7,279 nucleotides of DNA, taken from assembly GCA_943331415.1 (NCBI GenBank), contig CALQLM010000052.1:1-7279 (forward strand), read 5' to 3'. The notes beneath the pieces are model-generated. The model saw only the letters and a program-made list of their open reading frames with translations, did no database searches and had not been told where the DNA came from. This stretch comes from Bifidobacterium breve (lineage in GTDB: Bacteria > Actinomycetota > Actinomycetes > Mycobacteriales > Mycobacteriaceae). Positions within the stretch are counted from its first letter, which is position 1. Each line of letters starts with the position of its first letter. The translations under genes and the position numbers were made by a program. Below are positions 1 through 5,997 of this stretch, piece by piece.

Positions 1-930
1 ATCCCCTTCTACGGTGCAACTCCCGAGGACGCCTACCCCACAACGAATTACACCCGCGAGTATGACGGCTTCGCCGACTTCCCCCGGTATCCGCTGAACC
101 TTCTGTCGGTTCTCAATGCCGGGCTGGGCATCATTTTCGTCCACACCAAATACGCCCCCACGGATAAATGCCAAACCTTCTGCCTGACCGAGCAGGAAGT
201 CCAGGCCGCGCTCCCGTTGCCGACAACTCCCGGCACGACAACGCAGAAGTACTACTTCATGCCGACCGAGAATCTGCCCCTGGTCGAGCCGTTGCGGCTG
301 ATCCCGCTGATCGGCAATCCGATCGCCGATCTGGTTCAGCCGGTACTGAAGGTCCTGGTGAACCTCGGCTACGGCGACCCAGCGCACGGGTTCACCTCAG
401 CGAAGCAAGAACCTGCCAATGTGCAGGTGCCGTTCGGGCTTTTCCCCGAAGTGAGCCCGGTTGAGGTGCTCAGCCAACTGGTGGCCGGGGTGCAGCAGGG
501 CATCACCGACTTCTTCGCTGCGCTCGGCCCCGGGGGCTCGCTCGCCCGCGAACTCTCCTCGATCTCGCTTCCCTCACTATCGTTCTCGCCGCCGACGGCC
601 GAGGCCCTCATCCCGGCGATACAGCAGGCGGTGACGGCGGTCGCTGACCGGATCTCCTACTCCATCGCCGGTCTCTATGCGGCTCTGCTGCCGACAGCAG
701 ACATCATCAACGCCATCGTGGTCTCACTGCCGGCCTACAGCCTCAACCTGGCTCTCGACGGCGTGCAGCAGATACTCAGTGGCGACCTGATCGGAGGATT
801 GATCAACGCGGTCGGCCTTCCGATCGCGGCCAACGTCGGACTTATCACCACAGCCAGCCTGATCGGGGCACTGGTGTGGTTGCAGGCCGCGGTCGCGGTT
901 CTCTTCCCGAACTACATCATCGGAACCTGA
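1..930 (+). CDS. PE-PPE domain-containing protein, C-terminal part (5' end outside window)
   Basis: The frame is open from base 1 to the TGA at 928-930 and gives 309 residues with no start inside the conserved part, so the gene begins upstream of the window. The first 50 residues, including the stretch YDGFADFPRYPLNLLSVLNA (residues 21-40) followed by GLGIIFVHTKY, match the later part of the PE-PPE domain, a serine-hydrolase-like alpha/beta fold attached to mycobacterial PE and PPE proteins. The nucleophile motif (GxSxG) would lie upstream and cannot be seen. A Cys-x3-Cys pair occurs near residue 60 (KCQTFC). The rest is a long Leu/Ile/Ala-rich region with several amphipathic or hydrophobic segments, ending in a hydrophobic stretch near WLQAAVAVLFPNYIIGT. 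Family members are secreted or envelope-associated esterase-like proteins. Whether this copy carries an N-terminal PE or PPE module cannot be decided here. The short ATG frame starting at 217 is only an internal start. Confidence 0.88.
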   Translation: MPFYGATPEDAYPTTNYTREYDGFADFPRYPLNLLSVLNAGLGIIFVHTKYAPTDKCQTFCLTEQEVQAALPLPTTPGTTTQKYYFMPTENLPLVEPLRLIPLIGNPIADLVQPVLKVLVNLGYGDPAHGFTSAKQEPANVQVPFGLFPEVSPVEVLSQLVAGVQQGITDFFAALGPGGSLARELSSISLPSLSFSPPTAEALIPAIQQAVTAVADRISYSIAGLYAALLPTADIINAIVVSLPAYSLNLALDGVQQILSGDLIGGLINAVGLPIAANVGLITTASLIGALVWLQAAVAVLFPNYIIGT

Positions 931-960
931 CGGCGTCGCCTTCCGCACAAGGCTTCGCGC

Positions 961-993
961 ATCCGGAGCGCAAGGGTATGCCACCGTCCGGAT
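961..993. repeat. Inverted repeat upstream of prfC
   Basis: ATCCGGA at 961-967 is repeated in inverse as TCCGGAT at 987-993, giving 7-bp arms around a 19-nt centre in the 91-bp gap between the PE-PPE gene and prfC. There is no T-run after the second arm, so it is a poor intrinsic terminator. It could be an operator or chance, because each arm contains the self-complementary TCCGGA. Confidence 0.3.
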
Positions 994-1017
994 TGGATGG
1001 TTTGGGTCACAGACAAA

Positions 1018-1023
1018 TAGCAT
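1018..1023 (+). promoter_or_regulatory. Candidate -10 hexamer of prfC
   Basis: TAGCAT fits the mycobacterial TANNNT -10 pattern. The usual 6-7 nt spacing would start the transcript near 1030-1031, which is downstream of the first ATG (1022) and just before the second ATG (1034). The same element is kept as TACCAT at 5849-5854 in the duplicate copy, with the same 10-nt distance to an ATG. This supports a functional promoter but has not been shown experimentally. Confidence 0.45.
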
Positions 1024-2674
1024 GAACACCGCGATGACCAACCACGACCTGGAAGTCAGCCCGGCTCCGAGCCGGACAGCTGCAAAACGCCTGGCAAGCG
1101 AAGCCCTCCGTCGGAGGACCTTCGCTGTCATCAGCCATCCCGACGCGGGAAAGTCGACGCTCACCGAAGCGCTCGTCCTCCACGCACGGGTGATCACCGA
1201 AGCGGGCGCCATTCACGGTAAAGCGGGGCGGCGGTCGACGGTGTCGGACTGGATGGAGATGGAGAAGGCCCGGGGCATCTCGATCACGTCCACTGCCCTG
1301 CAATTCCCGTACGTCTCCCCCGACGGCCAGGATTGCGTCATCAACCTGCTCGATACCCCGGGGCACGCCGACTTCTCCGAAGATACCTATCGGGTGCTGA
1401 GCGCCGTCGATTGCGCGGTCATGCTGATCGACGCGGCGAAGGGTCTGGAGCCGCAGACGCTCAAGCTCTTTCAGGTGTGTCGTCATCGTCGCATCCCGAT
1501 CATCACCGTGATTAACAAGTGGGATCGCCCGGGCCGCAATGCACTCGAACTCCTTGACGAGGTCGCTGACCGCATCGGGCTCAAGCCCACACCGTTGACA
1601 TGGCCGGTCGGTATCGCCGGAGACTTCAAGGGCGTCCTGGACCGCCGCACCGGAAACTTCATCCGGTTCACCCGCACCGCAGGCGGTGCCACAGCAGCTC
1701 CTGAAGAACATATTCCGCCGGAGCGCGCCGAGGATGCTGCCGGGATCGACTGGATGAACGCGGTTGAAGAGTGCGAGCTGCTCTCCGCTGACGGCGGCGA
1801 CCATGATCAGGAAGCCTTCCTCCACGGCGATACGACGCCGGTCCTGTTCACCTCGGCAGCGCTCAATTTCGGGGTGAACCAACTTCTTGACAATCTTGTG
1901 CGGCTGGCACCTGCACCGAGTGGACAGCTTGATGTCGGCGGCAACCTACGGTCGGTCGACTCGCCGTTCAGTGCATTCGTCTTCAAAGTTCAGGCCGGCA
2001 TGGACTCCGCCCACCGCGATCGCATTGCGTACGCGCGGGTCTGTTCAGGCACCTTCGAGCGCGGTGACGTCCTCACCCATGCCGCTACCGGAAAACCGTT
2101 CGTCACCAAGTACGCGCAATCAGTATTCGGCCAGCAGCGGTCAACGCTAGACAGTGCGTGGCCGGGCGACGTGATCGGCCTGGCCAACGCGGCAGCGTTG
2201 CGCCCCGGCGACACCCTCTTCCGGGATGTGCCGGTGCACTTCCCGCCAATACCGAGCTTCTCCCCTGAACACTTCGCCGTAGCGAGGGGCACCGACCCCA
2301 GTAAACACAAGCAATTCCGTCGCGGTATCGAGCAACTGGAACAGGAGGGTGTCGTTCAGGTCCTGCGGTCGGATCGACGCGGCGACCAAGCGCCCGTGCT
2401 CGCCGCGGTAGGCCCGATGCAGTTCGAGGTTGCCAGCCACCGGATGGCGACGGAATTCAGCTCGCCGATCGCGCTGGAATCGCTGCCCTACACCGTCGCC
2501 CGTGCGGTCGACCCCGAGGATGCGCCGTTTGTTGACAAGCAGGTGTCGACCGAAGTTCTGACCCGCACCGACGGCGTGATGCTGGCGCTGTTCACCACAA
2601 AGTGGCGGCTGCAGGGGTTCCAGCAGGACAACCCCGATGTGCAGTTGAGTTCACTGGTGGCCGCCGGGGACTGA
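1022..2674 (+). CDS. prfC: Peptide chain release factor 3 (RF3, translational GTPase)
   Basis: RF3 is a class II release factor: a GTPase that removes RF1 or RF2 from the ribosome after peptide release. The 550-residue product is slightly longer than E. coli RF3 (529). GTPase motifs are intact: P-loop SHPDAGKST (38-46), switch I region RGISIT (84-89) after the RF3-typical DWMEMEK, DTPGH (111-115) and NKWDR (165-169; NKLDR is commoner). The rest aligns with RF3 domains II and III (FVFKVQAGMDSAHRDRIAYARVCSG, AVGPMQFEVASHRM) and the C-terminal NPDVQL motif, so no truncation is seen. The coordinates give the longest ATG frame. No Shine-Dalgarno sequence precedes either candidate start. The second ATG at 1034 is a serious, perhaps better, start, because the -10 TAGCAT overlaps the first ATG and a diverged copy of this region (5822 onward) keeps only the second ATG; that start gives 546 residues. 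The stop lies 6 bp from the stop of the converging ABC-F gene. Confidence 0.96.
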   Translation: MNTAMTNHDLEVSPAPSRTAAKRLASEALRRRTFAVISHPDAGKSTLTEALVLHARVITEAGAIHGKAGRRSTVSDWMEMEKARGISITSTALQFPYVSPDGQDCVINLLDTPGHADFSEDTYRVLSAVDCAVMLIDAAKGLEPQTLKLFQVCRHRRIPIITVINKWDRPGRNALELLDEVADRIGLKPTPLTWPVGIAGDFKGVLDRRTGNFIRFTRTAGGATAAPEEHIPPERAEDAAGIDWMNAVEECELLSADGGDHDQEAFLHGDTTPVLFTSAALNFGVNQLLDNLVRLAPAPSGQLDVGGNLRSVDSPFSAFVFKVQAGMDSAHRDRIAYARVCSGTFERGDVLTHAATGKPFVTKYAQSVFGQQRSTLDSAWPGDVIGLANAAALRPGDTLFRDVPVHFPPIPSFSPEHFAVARGTDPSKHKQFRRGIEQLEQEGVVQVLRSDRRGDQAPVLAAVGPMQFEVASHRMATEFSSPIALESLPYTVARAVDPEDAPFVDKQVSTEVLTRTDGVMLALFTTKWRLQGFQQDNPDVQLSSLVAAGD

Positions 2675-2680
2675 ATCCGG

Positions 2681-4345
2681 TCACAGCTCAGAAACCTGAC
2701 CATTGTCCACCAGCCAGGACCGGTCCAACCGGACGTTCTGCAGCATCCGGCGGTCGTGTGTCACCAGCAACAGCGCACCGGTGTAAGTCTCCAAAGCTTC
2801 CTCGAGTTGTTCGATAGCGGCGAGATCCAGGTGGTTCGTCGGCTCATCGAGAACAAGCACGTTAGTGCCACATGCCTGCAACAGGGCAAGGCCTGCGCGG
2901 GTGCGTTCGCCGGGTGAGAGGTCATCCACCGCACGCTCGACATGGTCTGCGCGCAGCCCGAACTTCGCCAGCAGGGTACGAACATCGGCAGTCGGCCATG
3001 TCGGGACCCGTTGCTCGAAACGATCAACGAGCCGCCCTGGACCGGAGAACTCTGCACGAGCCTGGTCGATCTCCCCTATTGCGACGTTGGCGCCCAGGCT
3101 TGCGCGACCCTCATCGGGCTGCTGACGGCCAAGGAGCAGCCGCAGCAGTGTCGACTTTCCGGCGCCGTTGGGACCGGTGATACCAATCCGCTCGCTGGCG
3201 TCGACCTGTACTGAAACCGGCCCCAGGACGAATTCCCCCTGCCTCACAACAGCATTGGCAAGAGTCGCCACGACCGAACTCGACCGCGGTGCGGTTCCGA
3301 TGGTGAACTCCAGTGTCCATTCCTTACGCGGTTCGACGACCTCCTCTAGGCGGGCGATCCGGCTCTCCATCTGACGTACCTTCTGCGCCTGCTTCTCGCT
3401 TGACTCAGTCGCCGCGCGTCGCCGGATCTTGTCGTTGTCCGGGGCTTTGCGCATCGCGTTACGTACGCCCTGACTCGACCACTCGCGTTGAGTGCGGGCG
3501 CGCGCCTCCAGATCGGCCTTCTTGTCGGCGAACTCGTCGTAGTGTTCGCGCCGGTGCCGACGGGCGACCTCACGCTCCTCCAGATAGCTGTCGTATCCAC
3601 CGCCGAAAACCGTCGTGGTGTTCTGCACCAAATCCAGTTCGAGAACTCGGGTCACGCTGCGGGCGAGAAACTCACGGTCGTGGCTCACGAGCACAACACC
3701 ACCGCGGAGATCTCGAACGAAATCCTCCAGGCGATCCAGCCCATCGAGATCGAGATCATTGGTCGGCTCGTCGAGAAGGACAATGTCGAATCGCGAGAGC
3801 ATCAATGCCGCCAGTCCGACCCGAGCCGCCTGCCCACCTGACAGCGCGGTCATCGGGGTCGACTCGGGCTGCACCGCATCGGAGCCCAGTCCGAGGTCGG
3901 CCAGGACCGCGGGAAGGCGTTCGTCGAGATCCGCAGCACCGGTGGCCAGCCAGTGATCCAACGCCCGGGAGTAACGGTCTGCTGGATCCATCCCTGCCGA
4001 CGCCTCACCCGGATCCGCCAGTGCCGCGGCGGCGGCATCCATGGTCAGGGTCGCCGCAGTGCATCCTGTCCGGCGCGCGATGTACCCGGCGACGGTCTCC
4101 CCGGGCACGCGTTGATGCTCCTGCGGCAGCCAGCCGACGAATGCATCGGCCGGGGCGAGGCTGACCTTGCCATCGAGCGGCTCGATATCGCCGGCCAAGA
4201 TCCGCAGCAGTGTGCTCTTCCCGGCACCGTTGGCACCGACGACACCGACCACATCGCCGGGCGCAACCGTGAGATCCAAGCCTTCGAAGAGGGTGCGGTG
4301 AGCGAATCCGCCAGCCACATTCTTGGCCACGAGGGTTGCGGTCAT
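2681..4345 (-). CDS. ABC-F family ATPase (duplicated ABC domains, ribosome-associated)
   Basis: A 554-residue soluble protein with two ABC nucleotide-binding domains and no membrane segment, the ABC-F architecture. Domain 1: Walker A GANGAGKST (37-45), signature LSGGQ (168-172), Walker B IVLLDE (188-193, catalytic Glu193), switch His222. Domain 2: Walker A GPNGAGKST (391-399), signature LSPGE (476-480), Walker B VLVLDE (496-501, Glu501), switch His530. Between them, residues about 252-345 form a long, highly charged, probably coiled-coil linker rich in Arg, Lys and Glu, the P-site-tRNA-interacting element of this family. ABC-F proteins bind the ribosomal E site; some are general translation factors and some protect ribosomes from antibiotics. 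The form resembles the actinobacterial group often annotated as macrolide ABC-F; Rv1668c/Rv1667c of M. tuberculosis are, from memory, a split relative. Substrate or drug cannot be assigned. The start (ATG at 4345-4343) gives the usual MTATLVAKN N-terminus. It converges on prfC and diverges from the Dabb gene. Confidence 0.94.
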   Translation of the reverse strand: MTATLVAKNVAGGFAHRTLFEGLDLTVAPGDVVGVVGANGAGKSTLLRILAGDIEPLDGKVSLAPADAFVGWLPQEHQRVPGETVAGYIARRTGCTAATLTMDAAAAALADPGEASAGMDPADRYSRALDHWLATGAADLDERLPAVLADLGLGSDAVQPESTPMTALSGGQAARVGLAALMLSRFDIVLLDEPTNDLDLDGLDRLEDFVRDLRGGVVLVSHDREFLARSVTRVLELDLVQNTTTVFGGGYDSYLEEREVARRHRREHYDEFADKKADLEARARTQREWSSQGVRNAMRKAPDNDKIRRRAATESSEKQAQKVRQMESRIARLEEVVEPRKEWTLEFTIGTAPRSSSVVATLANAVVRQGEFVLGPVSVQVDASERIGITGPNGAGKSTLLRLLLGRQQPDEGRASLGANVAIGEIDQARAEFSGPGRLVDRFEQRVPTWPTADVRTLLAKFGLRADHVERAVDDLSPGERTRAGLALLQACGTNVLVLDEPTNHLDLAAIEQLEEALETYTGALLLVTHDRRMLQNVRLDRSWLVDNGQVSEL

Positions 4346-4367
4346 AGTTCTATCGTTGCACCACGGT

Positions 4368-4393
4368 TCCGGTCGTCGATTACGCGTACCGGA
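4368..4393. repeat. Inverted repeat in the divergent ABC-F/Dabb promoter region
   Basis: TCCGGT (4368-4373) and ACCGGA (4388-4393) form 6-bp arms with a 14-nt centre, 20 bp between arm centres. They sit in the 70-bp gap between the divergent ABC-F and Dabb genes. Their position would suit a shared operator, but the arms are short and could be chance. Confidence 0.25.
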
Positions 4394-4403
4394 GACGGTT
4401 TCC

Positions 4404-4409
4404 TACAGT
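4404..4409 (+). promoter_or_regulatory. Candidate -10 hexamer for a leaderless Dabb transcript
   Basis: TACAGT fits TANNNT and ends 6 nt before the A of the ATG at 4416, so transcription would begin at the start codon itself. No Shine-Dalgarno sequence is present at normal distance, which fits a leaderless message. Confidence 0.55.
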
Positions 4410-4415
4410 GGGTCC

Positions 4416-4706
4416 ATGGCATTCACTCACGTGGTGACGTTCAAATGGCTCGATCCGGATTTCACCGACACCAGCATCGCCGATGCGCTCCGCAATCTCG
4501 TCGCCGGATTCGATGGCGTCCGCAGCTATCTGTGCGGATCCGACGCCGGTCTGACGCCGAACGCCTACGACTTCGCAGTGGTCGCAACCTTTGAGAATCG
4601 GGATTACTTCATCGCCTACCGTGACCACCCCGAACACCAGCGGATCATCACCGAGTTGATCACTCCGAACCTTGAATCACGCACCGTCGTCCAGCTGGAG
4701 TACTGA
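4416..4706 (+). CDS. Dabb (stress-responsive A/B barrel) family protein
   Basis: A 96-residue protein with the Dabb pattern: an N-terminal beta strand MAFTHVVTFKW, an acidic or polar helix (DTSIADALRNLVAGFDGVRS), a second strand YDFAVVATFENRDYFIAY with the family's typical Y-x-x-HPEH motif (HPEH at residues 71-74), and a C-terminal strand RTVVQLEY. Dabb proteins are small dimeric ferredoxin-like alpha+beta barrels; plant members are stress-induced and some are polyketide cyclases, but most bacterial members have no known substrate. The ATG at 4416 was chosen over the in-frame ATG at 4323, because the latter would overlap the start of the divergent ABC-F gene and add residues that do not resemble the family, while 4416 begins directly at the first strand and has a -10 hexamer at leaderless spacing. 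It is followed by the dehydratase gene 78 bp downstream on the same strand, so co-transcription is possible. Confidence 0.87.
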   Translation: MAFTHVVTFKWLDPDFTDTSIADALRNLVAGFDGVRSYLCGSDAGLTPNAYDFAVVATFENRDYFIAYRDHPEHQRIITELITPNLESRTVVQLEY

Positions 4707-4737
4707 CGCAGTTAGGGTGGCTTGGTCCGGCGTCAGT

Positions 4738-4771
4738 GAACATGCCGATAAAGCGAACAAGCCGATAAACA
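4738..4771 (+). repeat. 17-bp tandem repeat upstream of the HadAB gene
   Basis: GAACATGCCGATAAA at 4738-4752 is repeated at 4755-4769 as GAACAAGCCGATAAA (14 of 15 identical), a tandem repeat of period 17 bp and two copies, ending 13 bp before the ATG at 4785. It lies in the 78-bp gap after the Dabb gene. A candidate -10 (TAGGGT, 4713-4718) lies upstream, so the repeat would be in the 5' untranslated leader if that promoter is used. It could be a tandem binding site or a recent slippage duplication. Confidence 0.7.
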
Positions 4772-4784
4772 GTTGGGCGATGTC

Positions 4785-5807
4785 ATGACCACAGCACCAG
4801 AGGCGCCGGATCTCCAATCCCGGGTCGGCCACCACTACCAGATGGACGGTACCTATCTGGTCGGGCGCGAGAAGGTCCGCGAATACGCCCGCGCGGTCCA
4901 GGACTACCACCCCGCGCACTGGGATGTCGACGCCGCCGCAAAACTCGGCTACTCGGGACTGGTGGCGCCACTGACATTCACATCAACCCCGGGTATGTCC
5001 TGCAACCGGCGAATGTTCGAAGAGGTGGTCGTCGGTTACGACACCTACGTACAGACCGAGGAAGTCTTCGAACAACACCGCCCGATCATCGAGGGCGACG
5101 AACTTCATATCGACGTCGAACTGACATCGGTGCGCCGGATCGCCGGCCGAGACCTCATCACCGTAACCAACACCTTCACCGATACCGCTGGCGAGCGGGT
5201 GCACACACTGCACACCACTGTCGTGGGTGTCACGTCCGATGACATCAACCCGGCCGTCAAGGCAGCCGTACAACGAATGATGATGCACGACATGGACATC
5301 ATGAGCGTCGGCGAGGGCACCTACGAGAAGACCGTGCGCCCCGGCGGCCACGTCCGGATCGCCGACGACTCGACTCGCTCTCCTGCAACGCTGTCCTTCG
5401 ATGGCCTCAAAGTCGGCGACGAGTTGGGAGTGCACCACACCAGGCTGTCCCGCGGCGATCTGGTCAACTACGCGGGTGTAGCCGGCGATGCGAATCCGAT
5501 CCACTGGGACGAGTCCATCGCCAAACTCGCCGGGCTGCCCGACGTCATCGCCCACGGCATGCTGACCATGGGCCTAGGCGCCGGATTCGTATCCGCTTGG
5601 TCAGGAGACCCGGGTGCAGTCACCCGCTATGCGGTGCGGCTGTCAGCACCCGCCGTCGTCCCCGCCAACGAAGGAACCGACATCGAATTCAGCGGCAAGG
5701 TCAAGTCGCTGGACCCGGAGACCCGGACCGGCGTTGTACTCGTCGCGGCGAAATCCGAGGGCAAGAAGATCTTCGGTTTGGCGACATTGGATGTCCGCTT
5801 CCGCTGA
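4785..5807 (+). CDS. Fused (3R)-hydroxyacyl-ACP dehydratase, HadA-like plus HadB-like (MaoC hot-dog domains)
   Basis: A 340-residue double hot-dog protein. Residues about 10-150 match HadA (FAS1-like/UPF0336 hot dog): GREKVREYARAVQ and LGYSGLVAPLTFT. Residues about 200-340 match HadB (MaoC-like): DLVNYAGVAGDANPIHWD, AHGMLTMGLGAGF and GDPGAVTRY. HadAB dehydrates (3R)-hydroxyacyl-ACP to trans-2-enoyl-ACP in the FAS-II elongation that feeds mycolic acids. In M. tuberculosis the subunits are separate genes; HadB carries catalytic Asp36/His41, conserved here as Asp235 and His240 (codons 5487 and 5502), while the HadA half lacks the dyad as expected of the substrate-binding subunit. The HadA Cys61 position is serine here (Ser67). 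A Met-rich linker (about 165-173) joins the halves. No hadC is in the window. ATG 4785 was chosen; an in-frame TTG at 4773 would add four residues. The exact acyl substrate is unknown; a specialised pathway is possible. Confidence 0.9.
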   Translation: MTTAPEAPDLQSRVGHHYQMDGTYLVGREKVREYARAVQDYHPAHWDVDAAAKLGYSGLVAPLTFTSTPGMSCNRRMFEEVVVGYDTYVQTEEVFEQHRPIIEGDELHIDVELTSVRRIAGRDLITVTNTFTDTAGERVHTLHTTVVGVTSDDINPAVKAAVQRMMMHDMDIMSVGEGTYEKTVRPGGHVRIADDSTRSPATLSFDGLKVGDELGVHHTRLSRGDLVNYAGVAGDANPIHWDESIAKLAGLPDVIAHGMLTMGLGAGFVSAWSGDPGAVTRYAVRLSAPAVVPANEGTDIEFSGKVKSLDPETRTGVVLVAAKSEGKKIFGLATLDVRFR

Positions 5808-5821
5808 CCCCGCGACGCCGC

Positions 5822-5953
5822 GATTGGTGAGTTGGGGGCGAACGCAAATACCATCGGTACCGGAATGGCTGATTCCGACCTGGAGGTCCATCCGGCCCTG
5901 AACGGGACGGCTTGGCTCACGTAGCGACCGCCCTCGGCCGGTACACCTACTGA
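5822..5953 (+). pseudogene. Decayed partial copy of the prfC promoter and 5' end
   Basis: Bases 5822-5912 align without gaps to 991-1081 (prfC upstream region and start) at 60 of 91 positions by hand count. The alignment keeps a -10-like hexamer (TACCAT, 5849-5854, against TAGCAT) and an ATG (5865) at the same spacing. Codons 1-16 read MADSDLEVHPALNGTA against MTNHDLEVSPAPSRTA. After a net 4-nt loss the frame hits TAG at 5922-5924; in the shifted frame 5930-5950 reads ALGRYTY against ALRRRTF of prfC, followed by TGA at 5951. Similarity beyond this is doubtful. It is broken by a frameshift and stops and is cut off before the GTPase P-loop, so it cannot make RF3. The leading 19-residue frame (5865-5924) could still be transcribed as a short peptide. 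The rest of the 5808-5997 gap shows nothing else of note. Confidence 0.65.
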
Positions 5954-5997
5954 GCAGAATTCACAGGCAGTCGGCCCTGGGCGCAGAACCTCTCGGC

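Noticed and set aside
1007..1882. A 291-codon minus-strand open frame inside prfC
   Set aside because: It is fully antisense to a well-supported RF3 gene, has no recognisable domain, and its Arg/Gly/Asp-rich composition is that expected of a shadow frame in high-GC DNA.
3313..4164. A 283-codon plus-strand open frame inside the ABC-F gene
   Set aside because: Very Arg/Pro/Ser-rich, no domain, antisense to intact ABC motifs; a GC-bias shadow.
4323..4415. N-terminal extension of the Dabb protein
   Set aside because: It overlaps the start of the divergent ABC-F gene, does not look like the family, and lies upstream of the likely transcription start.
4742..4768. Eight-codon upstream frame (ATG to TAA) before hadAB
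   Set aside because: No ribosome binding site or leaderless -10 at the right distance; it may simply fall out of the tandem repeat. Mentioned under the repeat only.
5861..5877. Hairpin CGGAAT-GGCTG-ATTCCG as a terminator between hadAB and the ZIP gene
   Set aside because: Only a 6-bp stem with no following T-run; it lies in the prfC-like remnant and is not matched in the prfC copy.
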